Source: Marchantia polymorpha subsp. ruderalis
Lineage: Eukaryota > Streptophyta > Marchantiopsida > Marchantiales > Marchantiaceae
DNA: 64,000 nt
Direction: 5' to 3'
NCBI GenBank assembly: GCA_037833965.1
Contig: AP031355.1
Span: forward strand, 14,347,501 to 14,411,500
A program made the translations under genes and the position numbers. The stretch's first letter is position 1, and each line of letters opens with the position of its first letter. Below the pieces are notes generated by a model. It saw only the letters and a list, made by a program, of their open reading frames with translations, did not search any database and had not been told where the DNA came from. Positions 41,004-52,533 of this stretch are shown here, piece by piece.

Positions 41004-41672
41004 GCATCCACAGAGACATCCAAGCGAGTAGAGAGCTTGACTACATAGTGCGCAGCGGCGAAGGCTTTGTTGCATGAGAAGAAAATGCAACTTCGGGAGT
41101 CAGATTCGGAGTACGCGGAACTTCAGAGGAGTTTACTTGAGGAGAAGGAACTTCGGAAGTCGGCGGATAAGGCTTGTGAGAGCCTTCGGAGTGACATTGA
41201 GACTACAAGGAAGGCAACAGTTGACATTCGGAATAGATTGAAGGTGTCTAGGGCGGCCTTCAATAAGGAGTCGCACCGTGTAGATGAGTTGACTTTAGAT
41301 CTTGGGAGGCGAGATCACTTGCATGCAACTGAATTAGCAGCGAAGGCAAAGTAGTTGGCAGAGTGCGAGGCCGCTCGATCTTTGGAGTTGGAGCAGTTGG
41401 AGAAGTTGGAGGCTAATTGCAATGAGATACTGTCGCAGCGGTCGGCAGTAGAAGAGCAGTTGAATGTGGTGGAAGCGAAACTGCTCAAAGTGAAAGAGAG
41501 GAATCAACAGTTAACGGATTGACTCCGTCACTCCGTGCATGAGGACAACATTTCTCTCTGGTTTGGAGAAAACGAAGGAAAACTTACAGTTGGAGATTTC
41601 AACAGTTTTGCGTAGGCTAGGATTATATAAGAATTTAGCGCATGTGGTAACTGTTGGGTCTGCTGGTGTGGC
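41004..41672 (+). mobile_element. Element G, part 3 (coiled-coil segment)
   Basis: At 41,067-41,354 and onward it encodes a heptad-rich segment (ELQRSLLEEKELRKSADK, LRSDIETTRKATVDIRNR) and later a motif like the end of the coiled coil (LRRLGLYKN). It is more diverged than the other copies and broken. Interrupted at 41,673 by solo LTR E. Confidence 0.6.
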
Positions 41673-42404
41673 TGTGGTAACACACTTTTTGTTTTTTCGC
41701 AGAATTTAAACAAATTTTAGAAAAGAAGTACCGAAGCAGTGTCTGTAGTTAGGAATGGTACGATAAATAGAGTGAATTGAGGAGATCGCGGGTCACGAAG
41801 AATCGCGGAGATGGGCGTACCAGCGCCAATCGCCTTCGGCGCCTTCGGCAAGATCTCCTTTGCTGAGGTGTCTTTACCCACGCGCCTCCAGCGCTTAGGG
41901 AAGGTACGCTTCCGGCACAGACACCTCCAAAGGAGAAGTCGCTGAAGACGTCGGAAGCCGGCAAGGACCTCTTAATGCTTCCGACCATGAGTGCGCCTCC
42001 GGCGATGCGCCGTTAGCGCGGGACAGAAACCTTCATAACGATCAGGATTCACAGTAGTTCTAGTTGTTTGAGGTCTCATTGGAAAGAACTCTGGACGCTC
42101 GTTCTAACGAGCCCAAGAGCGCCGGAGATGGATCAGGGACGAGGAAGTTATGAGCGTCGGTAAACTCGCATCCGGCGATGCGCTGTTCGCGCTAGGGTTC
42201 ACCGTCGGAAAGGACCCCCGTACGCCTGCGGCGATGCGCCTTCGGCGGAACCACGCGCTCATGAGAGGAGATCAAGTCGGAGGCGGAAGTGCCTTCAGCG
42301 ACTGCGCAGCGGAAGAGAAGCGCCGGCCTGATGTACGCCTCCGACGTGGCGCGGACAGGCGGGTGCGCTGGCATAATCCGCGTTGGTGGGATATGCGCCG
42401 TCGG

Positions 42405-44347
42405 TGTAATAACCCACTAAAGGCTAAAACTGCAATATAGTGGTAGAAAGGTCGAACCCACAGGGACAGAGGAACACACAAGGTACAAAGTGTCACGTTT
42501 AACAGACTATTGAGGAGTTTGAATTCTCAGGCGATTGTCACTCCCAGAAATACTGCAAGTGTCCACTCGGAGCGCACTCGGAGGTCGCACAGTGCAGCGT
42601 AACACACACACACACACACACACACACCTGAAACTACAGAAACACAACCCAGAGATCCGTCAGGACCTCTACTCAAGATTTCAGGGGGAAGGTCTCTCAA
42701 GAGTACACTCAACGAAGCTGCGGGTAGTGACTCCCAACTCCGGCTTTTACAACACTTCCACTAGCTTGCTGCTAGCGTAGGAAACCCGGTTTGGACTGCC
42801 TACTTCGGATCGAAGTCACTCATACGCGGTGAACAACACTCTCAACTCACAAAACGCGCAGAGAACACAGGTCCGCACTGAAGGACTCACTGAGAAACAT
42901 TCCAGTATCACACCATAACAGTCTATTGAAGAGTTTGAATTCTTAGGCACTTGTCATTCCCAGAAATACTACAGGGGTTACCCCAAAGGCACCTGCTGCA
43001 GCGTAACCTGAATTTACAACCAAGGCTTACACGAAGTAGCAAAACTTCACTTTGGCATTCAGGGGAAAAATCCCGAAGGAGTACAATCAGAAACGAACAC
43101 TCGAAGGGGTAGGGGCGAAACTATTCAAGTATCTAACTAGTCACTGGCTTTGAGCATCGACAATCATCCGCAGGTGTAGATCCGAACTACTCAAGTCTCT
43201 AACCAATGTACTAGCTCTGAACATTCAGCCGAAGGCCTTCAGCTACAAAATGCGGAACGCCAAGTGGTAGCTCCTCGTGCGTGGTGACAGAACTAAGGAC
43301 ACAAAACACGCAAAGAAAATGAGTTCCTGATCTGCACTTCCGATGTTGGGAAAGATCCCAAGGCAAGACGCCTTAAACTACTTTATACCTTCTAAATCTT
43401 AACTAGCACTACACTGCACTACGCTACACGCCTGCACGGAACCACGCTACACTACACTCCGCGGAACCTGTGCTTCGCCTCCTGCGCGACGGACTGCCGC
43501 GCACTAACTCCCTACCCTGCCAGTCTTCTGCTCGACTGCGCAGTCCCAAACGCTGCAACGCCGCGGACACCTCCGCTTCAAGGGTGGACATGGTATCCGG
43601 CGCCTTCGACAGAAAAGAGTCTAACTTCTTCGCCACCTTCCGCCGACTCCGATTTAATTCACACGCTCGAATTGGCGAATTTGAACTCCGCGAGCGTACT
43701 ACGCCGCGGACATGGGTGCACAGCGCCGAAGGCGGATTTTCCGCCTTGCGCGGTACACTCGTTCGTACCGCTCCTCGGCCAATCCCCCTTTGCCGAAGGC
43801 GATCAACCGCGAATCGGACAAAAGTTGAACACTCGCCTGTGCGTAGGCGAACTTCCGCGCCTACGTCAAATCCCTATATCGCCTACGCGTAGGCGAACTG
43901 CTTTCGTCCGCGCATAGGACAAAACTTCCCTTGCCTGTTCGCAGGCGGAAAGCTGAGTATCTTGCGACCTTCATAACTCCCGGAGTCCTCATCCGTTTGT
44001 GGCGTTCTTGGGCTTGTTGGAATCAGTGCGTCGAGCTCTTTCCAACAAGACCCTAACCAAGTCGAGGCGTTCGGGGATTGACCCGATTCTGAAGGATTCC
44101 TCTAGCGCCGAAGGCGGATTTTGCGCCTTGCGCCGAAGGGGTTATACCTTCAGAGCCCGCAGGGAGGGTGGTGTCCGTCCCCGACGTTGCACCTCACGCC
44201 TGGATTCTACAAGTTCCCTCGAGATTATCTGCGATCTTCCGATTTCACTCTGTTTTGATGCACCGAAGGCTATTTACACTGCTGCCGCGGTAAAGTTTTC
44301 CAAAAATGTTTTAATTTCCTCAAAAATACCAAAAGTGGGGTACCACA
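42405..44347 (-). mobile_element. Solo LTR F, shortened, nested in E
   Basis: 1,943 bp, minus strand, GGGGTACCACA end at 44,347 and TGTAATAACCC end at 42,405, with an exact 5-bp duplication GTCGG (42,400-42,404 and 44,348-44,352). Only the last part of the U3 frame remains (43,424-43,636). The hairpin form here is AAGGC-GTCTT-GCCTT. It is younger than E. Confidence 0.9.
43424..43636 (-). pseudogene. C-terminal remnant of the U3 protein in F
   Basis: About 70 codons, matching the last part of the coiled coil and the RRRRSTGSAECS end. The rest of the frame is absent. Confidence 0.7.
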
Positions 44348-45053
44348 GTCGGCGATATGCGGGGCAGAACGGACAAAACAAGTGGTACAAGTACGTGTCG
44401 GCGTATTTCGCGCCGACTTGATGTGCGCCTCCAACAAGGCGCCGACGGAGAAGGAGTACGCATGCGGCGACACGCCTCCGGCGATGCGCAGGTTGGGAAA
44501 AGACAACATAGTCGGAGCGTACGCTCCACTGCGGCGAACTCGAGTCCGGAAGCCCTCGGCGATGGCGAACTCAGAGCCGGAGGACGATGGCGGCGGGAGA
44601 ATTCAACATTCACGCATGCGAATGCGCGCAGTGCGGAGTCGTGAATTTGAGCATGCGAGGGAGAACCGTTAGGCCGTATAGCCGGCTGCGTAATCAAGTA
44701 TGATTGTACCCAGTGAGAGCGTTGTGCGATCTTGAATTCGGAGAAGAAAAGTCTGCTCTCCAGTCTCATTCTTTCATTCTTGATTGTGAGTTTTCCAGCT
44801 TCAGAGCTTGAGCGCGCAAGGGCGGAGAGACCTTCAGTGAGTTGGAGAGAGTGCAGGAATCAGTGAGCAGGAAGGAGTGCGTAGCAACCAGGCGCGCGTA
44901 GGCGAGTTGCGCTAGGATCTTGACGGACCCCGAAGAGGGTTTGCGAGTAGAGAGATTGAGCGCGCAAGGAAGGAGAGAGTGATTTCAGTTAGTGTCTGAG
45001 CGGCCGACGTGCAGCGGCGATTGTGAGAGATCGAGCGGGAGAGAAGAACGTCT

Positions 45054-47615
45054 GTGTGTGCAGGGAGAGCAAGAAAGATGTCGAAGGTCCCCCAGCTGCG
45101 AGTGTCTCCACTCAGAGTGCCGCAGATCGGTCTGCGCGCATTCCAAGATGTGTTGACAAGGTTGAAGCTTGATTTCCTCATGTGGGGATGGAATTGGACG
45201 TGTCCGGAGATGGTGCGCGAATACTTGCGGGAGAAACACCAGCCCTCGCGCGGATTCCGCCCCCACCCCGAGAGGTGGGACATTAGTCACTGGGCGCAGG
45301 TATTAGGAAGGTGTGCAGGCGAGGAAGGGTATCTCCTCTTCGAGGACGAGAGCGTGAAGGTGTCGAAGGAGGAAGAAGTTTCCTACAATGATCTTTTCAA
45401 AGTTGGCAAGCATCCCAAGAACGGTTTCCGGACGCGGGATTACAAGGATCGATTGCGGAGAAATGTCGCGACTGCATTACTTCAAATATTGCAGCCGACC
45501 AAGACCGCCTACATGCATGGTTGGCAAGTGGGATTTGTGGAGCTAGTGTTGTCAGGAGCTCTGGTTCATTGGGCACGGCTCCTGTGGAAGGTGACGCGCC
45601 AACATGCGCAAGAAGAGAGAGGAGGGACCCTCAATCATCTTTCGCCTTACCTGATCGTGTTCCATCGAGCGATGGGATGTTTGACAGCTTCAGAGCGGGC
45701 ACGATTTCCGCTGCTGACCCGGAGTAATCCGGGTAGATACTTGTGGGAGGCTGAAGTGGACACAGATCCGGACGAAGCACCTGCCAGTCCAGCTCCAGCT
45801 CCGGCTCCGGCAAGAGCAGAAGAAGGGCATCGAAGTGAACGCGCACCGCGGAAGCGGAAATGGGATGAGAGACCAGAAGACAGGCAGCCGGAAGCTCCCG
45901 CTGCGCCGATTCGGAGTCGGCCAACCCACGAGCTTCACAGCCGGCCGAAACAGAGGGCACGTAAGATGGTGTTGCCAACTAGCAGTGAGGAGACCGCGCG
46001 TACTCCGGTCCGGCGGAATGTCCTGCCCACGCAGGAAGAGATAATCGCGCAGGTTATGGGGAGGTCGGTGAACCCCTCTGCGGAGAAGGCGCGGATGCCT
46101 TCAGAAGAAGGCAGGCGAACTGACAGTCGGGCGACTGAAGGTCGGCCAACTGCAGGTCGGCAAGAGCAGCGCGTTGAACCGGACAGCAGGCCGGAAGCAG
46201 AAGAGAGTTTGGCTGCAGAGCCAACAACTCTCAGAGAGTCGTCTTCGGCAGAAGACGCTTCTGAGAAAACGCCTCCAGCAAAGAGGCCAAGTGGAGTAAA
46301 GACGTGCAGAGTGGATCCGACTGCCAGACGGACAACTGCTAGTCGGCCGACTGCGAGTCGGTCAACTGAGAGTCGACCAGATTCGCCGACTGCGAAGCGG
46401 ACAGACCCGACGACCATTGTGCGGACGCCTTCGGCGGACACAACTCCGGCGAAGACACCTTCCGCGCAGATCGCGCCGGAGGAGCAGGCAGCAGAAGTGG
46501 GCGGTGCAGAGGCAACAAAAGTGACTGCGGCGCCGACCCCTTCAAGAACCGAAGATCGAGCCGGAACAAAGGCTCAGGCAGTGGGATCCCCCACTGCCTT
46601 GGATATTTTAGCAGGGAGTGGAGCGGCAGTCGCGGCGGAAGCTGCCGCGCGCCACAGTTCCAGGGAGTCGCCAAGAGATTTTGTGGAGACTGAAATCCTC
46701 GAAACAGAGGATGAGACGAGTTCGGAAGAGCAGGAAGCGGACTCTGTGCGGGGGACGCCAACAGGGGTACAGTGCGAGCAGATAGTGCCGCTCTTGCGAT
46801 ATTTGGATCGCAAGGCAGCAAAGTACGCGAGTTCCAAAAAACCGCAGTCTTATGTGGAGATTGTCAAGAGCAGGACGAGGAGCAAGGTAGCCATTTGGGC
46901 CACTAGGTGCCAAACGTTGGAGATGAGGAATACTGCCCTCCAACAGCACCTGGCGATCACGAAGAGGCTACACCAAACCCTGCAACAACAGCGGGAGGAT
47001 GCGGCGACGAAAGCCCAAGCGTATGTCGAGCTAATGCGGGCAAAGATCGAGTTGGAATTGCAGGAAGAGCGGAGACAAAACCGCATTCTAACAGAGGAGC
47101 TTGCGCGCCAGACGCGCGCATTAGAGGAAGGTCAAAGCACGCGCAAGGCGGATGAAGAGTTGCTGCGCAACTTGCAATCCGAGTGCGCGGAATTAAGGGC
47201 GTAGCGCGCGGATGCGGAGATGCAGCTGGCAGAGGTGGAAGACAGCAGCCGGACGCGAGAAGAGTTGGTGACGCGGGTGACCCACTGTCTTAGAGGATAC
47301 ACCCACTGGGAAGTGGCGGCACAAGAGAAGATCACGCTCAGGGAGTTTGAGCTTCGGGCGGCGGCATTGACGGAGGGTGACAGTCGGAGTCGGCGGCGAG
47401 TGGCGCGGAAATTAGAAACCTTCTTGTCGGGTGCGCGCGACACTATGACGCACTTGGAGTCGGAAGTGACTGGGGTCCTTCGGCGGCTGGGGTTGCGCAG
47501 CCGGTCGGAAGACTGGCAGGGTAGGGAGATAGTGCGAGGCAGTCCGGCGCGCAGGAGGCGCAGTACCGGATCTGCAGAGTGCAGTAGTGTAGTTTGGTTT
47601 CGTGCAGGCGCTTAG
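45054..47615 (+). pseudogene. U3-encoded protein of solo LTR E (slightly broken)
   Basis: The likely conserved start MSKVPQLRV lies at about 45,078. It has the same domain order as A: conserved domain with MWGWNW, RGFRPHPERW, LGRCAG, TRDYKDR and GGTLNHLSP; Pro/Ser/Thr-rich middle; coiled coil; RRRRSTGSAECS end. It appears broken in about one place and is otherwise well preserved. Confidence 0.78.
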
Positions 47616-47659
47616 AATAGCAGGTAGTGCAGCGTAGTGTTAGTTAGAACCTTAGAGGG

Positions 47660-47688
47660 TATAAAGTAGTTCAAGGCGTTTTGCCTTG
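47660..47688 (+). promoter_or_regulatory. LTR TATA box and hairpin (E)
   Basis: TATAAAG at 47,660-47,666, then CAAGGC-GTTTT-GCCTTG. Same arrangement and same stem version as in A. Confidence 0.7.
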
Positions 47689-48620
47689 GGATTCTTCCAG
47701 TTTCGGAAGTGTAGATCAGGAACTCACTTTCTTGGCGTGTTTGTGCATTTGGTCCTGGCACCACGTAGAGGAGCTACAACTTAGTGAAGTTACCGCATTT
47801 TGTAGTTGAAGGCCTTCGGCTGAATGTTCAGAGCTAGTATACCGGTTAGAGACTTGAGTAGTGCGGATCTGCACCTGCGGATGATTTCTGATGCTCAGAG
47901 CCGGTTGCGAGTTAGATACTTGAACAGTTCCCCCTTACACCTTCGACTGACATATCCTGATTGTACTCCTACGGGAAGTTTCCCCTGAATGCCAAAGTGA
48001 AGTTTTGTTACTTCGTGTAAACCTTGGTTATCAATTCAGGTTATGTGTGTGTGTTACTGGATTGTGTCTTAGTTGAGTCTCTCAGTCGGGCCTGTACTCT
48101 CTGCGCTTAGTGTGAGTCGAGAGTGACGTCCACCGCGTATGAGTGACTTCGTTCTGAAGTGGGAAGTCCAATCCGGGTTCCCTACGCCAGCAAAAACTAG
48201 CGGGAGGGTTGTAAAAGCCGGAGTGGGAGTCACTACCTGCAGAGCCTCTGAGTGTACTCTTGAGAGATTTTCCCCCTGAAATTCTAAGCGGAGGTCCCGA
48301 CCGACCTCAGACTTGTGCTTTTCCAGTTTCAGGTGTGTGTGTGTGTGTGTGTGTTGAGTGACTTACGCTGCACTGTGCATCCTCCGAGCATCCTCCGAGT
48401 CGAGCATCCTCCGAGTGACCTCCGAGTTGAGCATCCTCCGAGCGGCCTCTGAGTCGAGCACTGCAGTATTTCTGGGAGTGACAGTCGCCTGAGAATTCAA
48501 ACTCTCCAAAAGTCTGTTAAACGTGACACTTTGTACTCTGTGTGTTGCCTCTGTCCCTGTGGGTTCGATCTTTTTACCACCATACTGCAGTTTTAGCCTT
48601 TGGTGGGTTATTACAGTGGC

Positions 48621-48856
48621 GCTTGTTAGGAGCTCCCATCACAGCGAGTGATATCTTGGAGTGTTACTTAGGAATAAGAAGGCCCAAGGATTTGACTTCA
48701 GGGGCATTCTCATTAGTTAGATTCTTAGTGTCAGCCTGCATTCCTCCGTGCATTTGTGGAATTGAGTGTGTTTGCCACCGTGTATGAGCTACTTCAGTTT
48801 GTCGAAGATATCGCATTGGAAGAAGAGTATACATTTGGATGTTCTGAGTAGTGTAT
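48621..48856 (+). mobile_element. Element G, part 4 (probable)
   Basis: The sequence to the right of E, beyond its target duplication, should continue element G. It has an open stretch to about 48,787 but no motif that I can name. Where G ends was not found. Confidence 0.4.
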
Positions 48857-49047
48857 TGTGAGCACAAAACTGTGCTCACATGTCTTTTTACCCTTATGAT
48901 TAGTTAGTTAGTTAGATTATGGAAGCTCGAACTCCCACCTGGACTACAAACGCTGAAGGGTGGGAAGGTTCGGCTCACATGTATGACTAGCTTAGGATTT
49001 AATAAAATCTGTTAATTGGAAGCTCGGTGCAGCTATCTTAGTGTTTA
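48857..49047 (+). repeat. TGTGAGCACA palindrome and inverted-repeat segment (left copy)
   Basis: 48,857-48,880 is a near-perfect palindrome TGTGAGCACA-AAAC-TGTGCTCACA followed by TGTCTTTTTACCCTTATGA. The same sequence occurs inverted at 58,107-58,149 next to element H. 48,911-48,977 is repeated inverted, with a few differences, at 56,063-56,128. It is probably one end of an LTR of the H family or another terminal-repeat element that received insertion I. Confidence 0.6.
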
Positions 49048-49543
49048 TGTAATAACCCACTAAAGGCTAAAACTGCAATATAGTGGTAGAAAGGTCGAAC
49101 CCACAGGGACAGAGGAACACACAGGGTACAAAGTGTCACGTTTAACAGACTATTGAGGAGTTTGAATTCTCAGGCGACTGTCACTCCCAGAAATACTGCA
49201 AGTGTCCACTCGGAGCGCACTCGGAGGTCGCACAGTGCAGCGTAACACACACACACACACACACACCTGAAACTACAGAAACACAACCCAGAGATCCGTC
49301 AGGACCTCTACTCAAGATTTCAGGGGGAAGGTCTCTCAAGAGTACACTTGTAATAACCCACTAAAGGCTAAAACTGCAATATAGTGGTAGAAAGGTCGAA
49401 CCCACAGGGACAGAGGAACACACAGGGTACAAAGTGTCACGTTTTAACAGACTATTGAGGAGTTTGAATTCTCAGGCAACTGTCACTCCCAGAAATACTG
49501 CAAGTGTCCACTCGGAGCGCACTCGGAGGTCGCACAGTGCAGC

Positions 49544-49574
<31 letters not shown>

Positions 49575-50364
49575 CCACCTGAAACTACAGAAACACAACC
49601 CAGAGATCCGTTAGGACCTCTACTCAAGATTTCAGGGGGGGAAAGTCTCTCGCGAGCACACTCGGCGAAGCTGCGGGTAGTGACTTCCAACTCCGGCTTT
49701 TACAACACTTCCACTAGCTTGCTGCTAGTGTAGGAAACCCGGTTTGGACTGCCTACTTCGGATCGAAGTCACTCATACGCGGTGAACAACACTCTCAACT
49801 CACAAAACGCGCAGAGAACACAGGTCCGCACTGAAGGACTCACTGAGAAACATTCCAGTAACACAACAACAGTCTATTGAAGAGTTTGAATTCTCAGGCA
49901 CTTGTCATTCCCAGAAATACTACAGGGGTTACCCTCAAGGCACCTGCTGCAGCGTAACCTGAATTTACAACCAAGGCTTACACGAAGTAGCAAAACTTCA
50001 CTTTGGCATTCAGGGGAAAAATCCCAAAGGAGTACAATCAGAAAGAAACACTCGAAGGTGTAGGGGCGAAACTGTTCAAGTATCTAACTAGTCACTGGCT
50101 CTGAGCATCGGCAGTCACCCGCAGGTGCAGTTCCGAACTACTCAAGTCTCTAACCAATGTACTAGCTCTGAACATTCGGCCGAAGGCCTTCAGCTACAAA
50201 ATGCGGAACGCTAAGTTGTAACTCCTCGTGCGTGGTGACAGAACTCAAGGACACAAACACGCAAAGGAAATGGGTTCCTGATCTGCACTTCTGATGGGAA
50301 AGAACCCCAGGCAAAACGCCTGGAACTATTTTATACCTTCTAAGTCCTACCTAACACTACACGG

Positions 50365-50755
50365 CAATGCCATGGTGCGAGCCGCAACAGATCCTACATC
50401 TGAGGAGTCGGCGGCTGCCTTCCCCTCTAACTTACAACCTAAATCTAACCCTAACCCTAAATCTGAATCCTAAGCCTACTGTACAGAGCCGCCAGCGCCT
50501 CTCCATCCAAGATCTGAGGCTGAAAATTTGCACGCATGCGTGGCCGGCCGAGATCAACGGCCCCACAAAACTTCAAATCCATCCAACCGTCCATCGCAAA
50601 GATATGGACCCCGCAAGATCTCTGAACCTAGGCCAAAATTCCTTCTCCAAAATCCGAGGACTGTGGGTTCCACGCGTCCTACACGCAAGCCGCCTACTCG
50701 CAGGCCGCCTTGGGCCGAAGGCCCCCTCTAATTGTTAACGCCGAAGGCCTCACGC
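50365..50755. other. Unrelated U3 segment of solo LTR J
   Basis: Not found elsewhere in the window. It includes CTAACCCTAACCCTAAATC (50,445-50,463), similar to plant telomere repeats but not the exact CCCTAAA array. Frames through it look like chance. It may be U3 captured from another element or from host DNA. Confidence 0.5.
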
Positions 50756-50764
50756 CTAACCATG

Positions 50765-51640
50765 ACAGCCGCTTTCGACGCTCATAACTCATTGACGCCT
50801 TATCCGTTTCAAGAGATCTTGGTCTCGTTGGAACCAGCTCGTCGAGTTCTTTCCAACGAGACCCGAATCAAGTCAAACCGCTAAGAATTGAGAAAGTTAT
50901 GTCGGTTTTACTCTTCCGCCGAAGGCGTTCGCCTATCCACAGTCCGTCCGCGGCGATGACCTGGCTGTCCGCGGCGCTGACCTGGCCGTCCGCGGCGCTG
51001 CGCTGGCGCAGAAGGCGCCGTACACTTTCTACCTCACAAGGCGCATTTCTAGGGCCCAAGGCGGATTTCCCGCCGACGCCGAAGCGCCTGTGCACAGGCG
51101 AACGCCTGTGCGCAGGCGAACTTCCTTCGTCCGCGCATAGGACAAAACTTTCTTCGCCTGTGCAGAGGTGGAAAGCTGAGTATCTTGCGACCTTCATAAC
51201 TCCCGGATTTCTCTTCCGTTCGTGGCGTTCTTGGGCTCGTTAGAATCAGCGCGTCGAGCTCTTTCCAACGAGACCCGAACCAAGTCGAGGCGTTGCGAAT
51301 TGAGAAAGTTATGAGGGATTCACTCTTCCGCCGAATGCACTCTCCCGCATCGCCAAAGGCGTTGACCCGAAGGCGTTGACCGAAGGCGTCTACCGCCCAA
51401 GGCGCATCTTCCGGCGGTTCTTACGCCGAAGGAGTACCGCCAAAGTCGCTCTACCGCCGAAGGCCCCCCCATCAGTAACTTCCGACACTCATAACTCAGT
51501 GATCTCTCATCCGTTTCACAAGTTCTTGGGCTCGTTAGAACCAGCGCGTCGAGCTCTTTCCAACGAGACCCTAAGCATTTCAAAGCGTTACGAATTGAGA
51601 AAGTTATGAGTGATCTACCGCCGAAGGTGCTCGAAGCGGA
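50765..51640. repeat. Array of about three U3 repeat units in J
   Basis: Each unit contains CATAACTC, ATCCGTTTCA, CTTGG(G/T)CTCGTTGGAA or TTAGAA, (G)TCGAG(C/T)TCTTTCCAACGAGACC and a GAATTGAGAAAGTTATG segment. Units centre near 50,830, 51,240 and 51,540. The same unit occurs singly in the other U3 regions and in threes at 57,060-57,950. Confidence 0.7.
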
Positions 51641-52533
51641 TCCTGCAGCATGAACCGCCCGTTCCGTCCCAAGCGTCCCACTGTGGCCTAAGCCCAAAAC
51701 CCCTTGACTGTCCTCGATCCTCTTTTTACTCTGGTTTCGCGTACCGATTACTATTTACAGCTGCTGCCGCGGTACTTACTATTCAAAAATGTTTTAGTTC
51801 CGACAAAAAACAAAAAGTGGGTTACCACAACACTCAACGAAGCTGCGGGTAGTGACTCCCAACTCCGGCTTTTACAACACTTCCACTAGCTTGCTGCTAG
51901 CGTAGGAAACCCGGTTTGGACTGCCTTCTTCGGATCGAAGTCACTCATACGCGGTGAACAACACTCTCAACTCACAAAACGCGCAGAGAACACAGGTCCG
52001 CACTGAAGGACTCACTGAGAAACATTCTAGTAATACACCATAACAGTCTATTGAAGAGTTTGAATTCTTAGGCACTTGTCATTCCCAGAAATACTACAGG
52101 GGTTACCCCAAAGGCACCTGCTGCAGCGTAGCCTGAATTTACAACCAAGGCTTGCACGAAGTAGCAAAACTTCACTTTGGCATTCAGGGGAAAAATCCCG
52201 AAGGAGTACAATCAGGAACGAACACTCGAAGGGGTAGGGGCGAAACTATTCAAGTATCTAACTAGTCACTGGCTCTGAGCATCGACAATCATCCGCAGGT
52301 GTAGATCCAAACTACTCAAGTCTCTAACCAATGTACTAGCTCTGAACATTCGGCCGAAGGCCTTCAGCTACAAAATGCGGAACGCCAAGTGGTAGCTCCT
52401 CGTGCGTGGTGACAGAACTAAGGACACAAAACACGCAAAGAAAATGAGTTCCTGATCTGCACTTCCGATGTTGGGAAAGATCCCAAGGCAAGACGCCTTA
52501 AACTACTTTATACCTTCTAAATCTTAACTAGCA

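Larger units (their letters stand above)
41673..48615 (+). mobile_element. Solo LTR E (subfamily II), containing solo LTR F
   Basis: Starts TGTGGTAACACAC and ends GGTGGGTTATTACA, with an exact 5-bp duplication GTGGC (41,668-41,672 and 48,616-48,620). It is 6,943 bp including F (42,405-44,347), about 5.0 kb without it. TATA is at 47,660 and the hairpin CAAGGC-GTTTT-GCCTTG at 47,672-47,688. A GT repeat (about 48,333-48,354) and CATCCTCCGAG repeats (about 48,377-48,460) lie in U5. Close to A. Confidence 0.9.
49349..51829 (-). mobile_element. Solo LTR J, a U3 variant without the reading frame
   Basis: 2,481 bp, minus strand, start TGTGGTAACCC (51,829), end GGTTATTACA (49,349), with an exact 5-bp duplication ACACT (49,344-49,348 and 51,830-51,834). 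R-U5 and TATA match C closely, but just upstream of the TATA box U3 is entirely different: an unrelated stretch of about 390 bp (50,365-50,755), then about three repeats of the CTCGTTGGAA unit (50,765-51,640). Confidence 0.9.

Noticed and set aside
48911-48977. tRNA-like segment (TTCGAAC/CTCGAAC motif with flanking pairs)
   Set aside because: The GTTCGAAC-like core suggested a T-loop, but no acceptor stem, D arm or anticodon arm could be drawn; it is part of an inverted repeat pair.
50445-50463. Interstitial telomere repeat
   Set aside because: Only about two CCCTAA-type units with an irregular register; too short to call.
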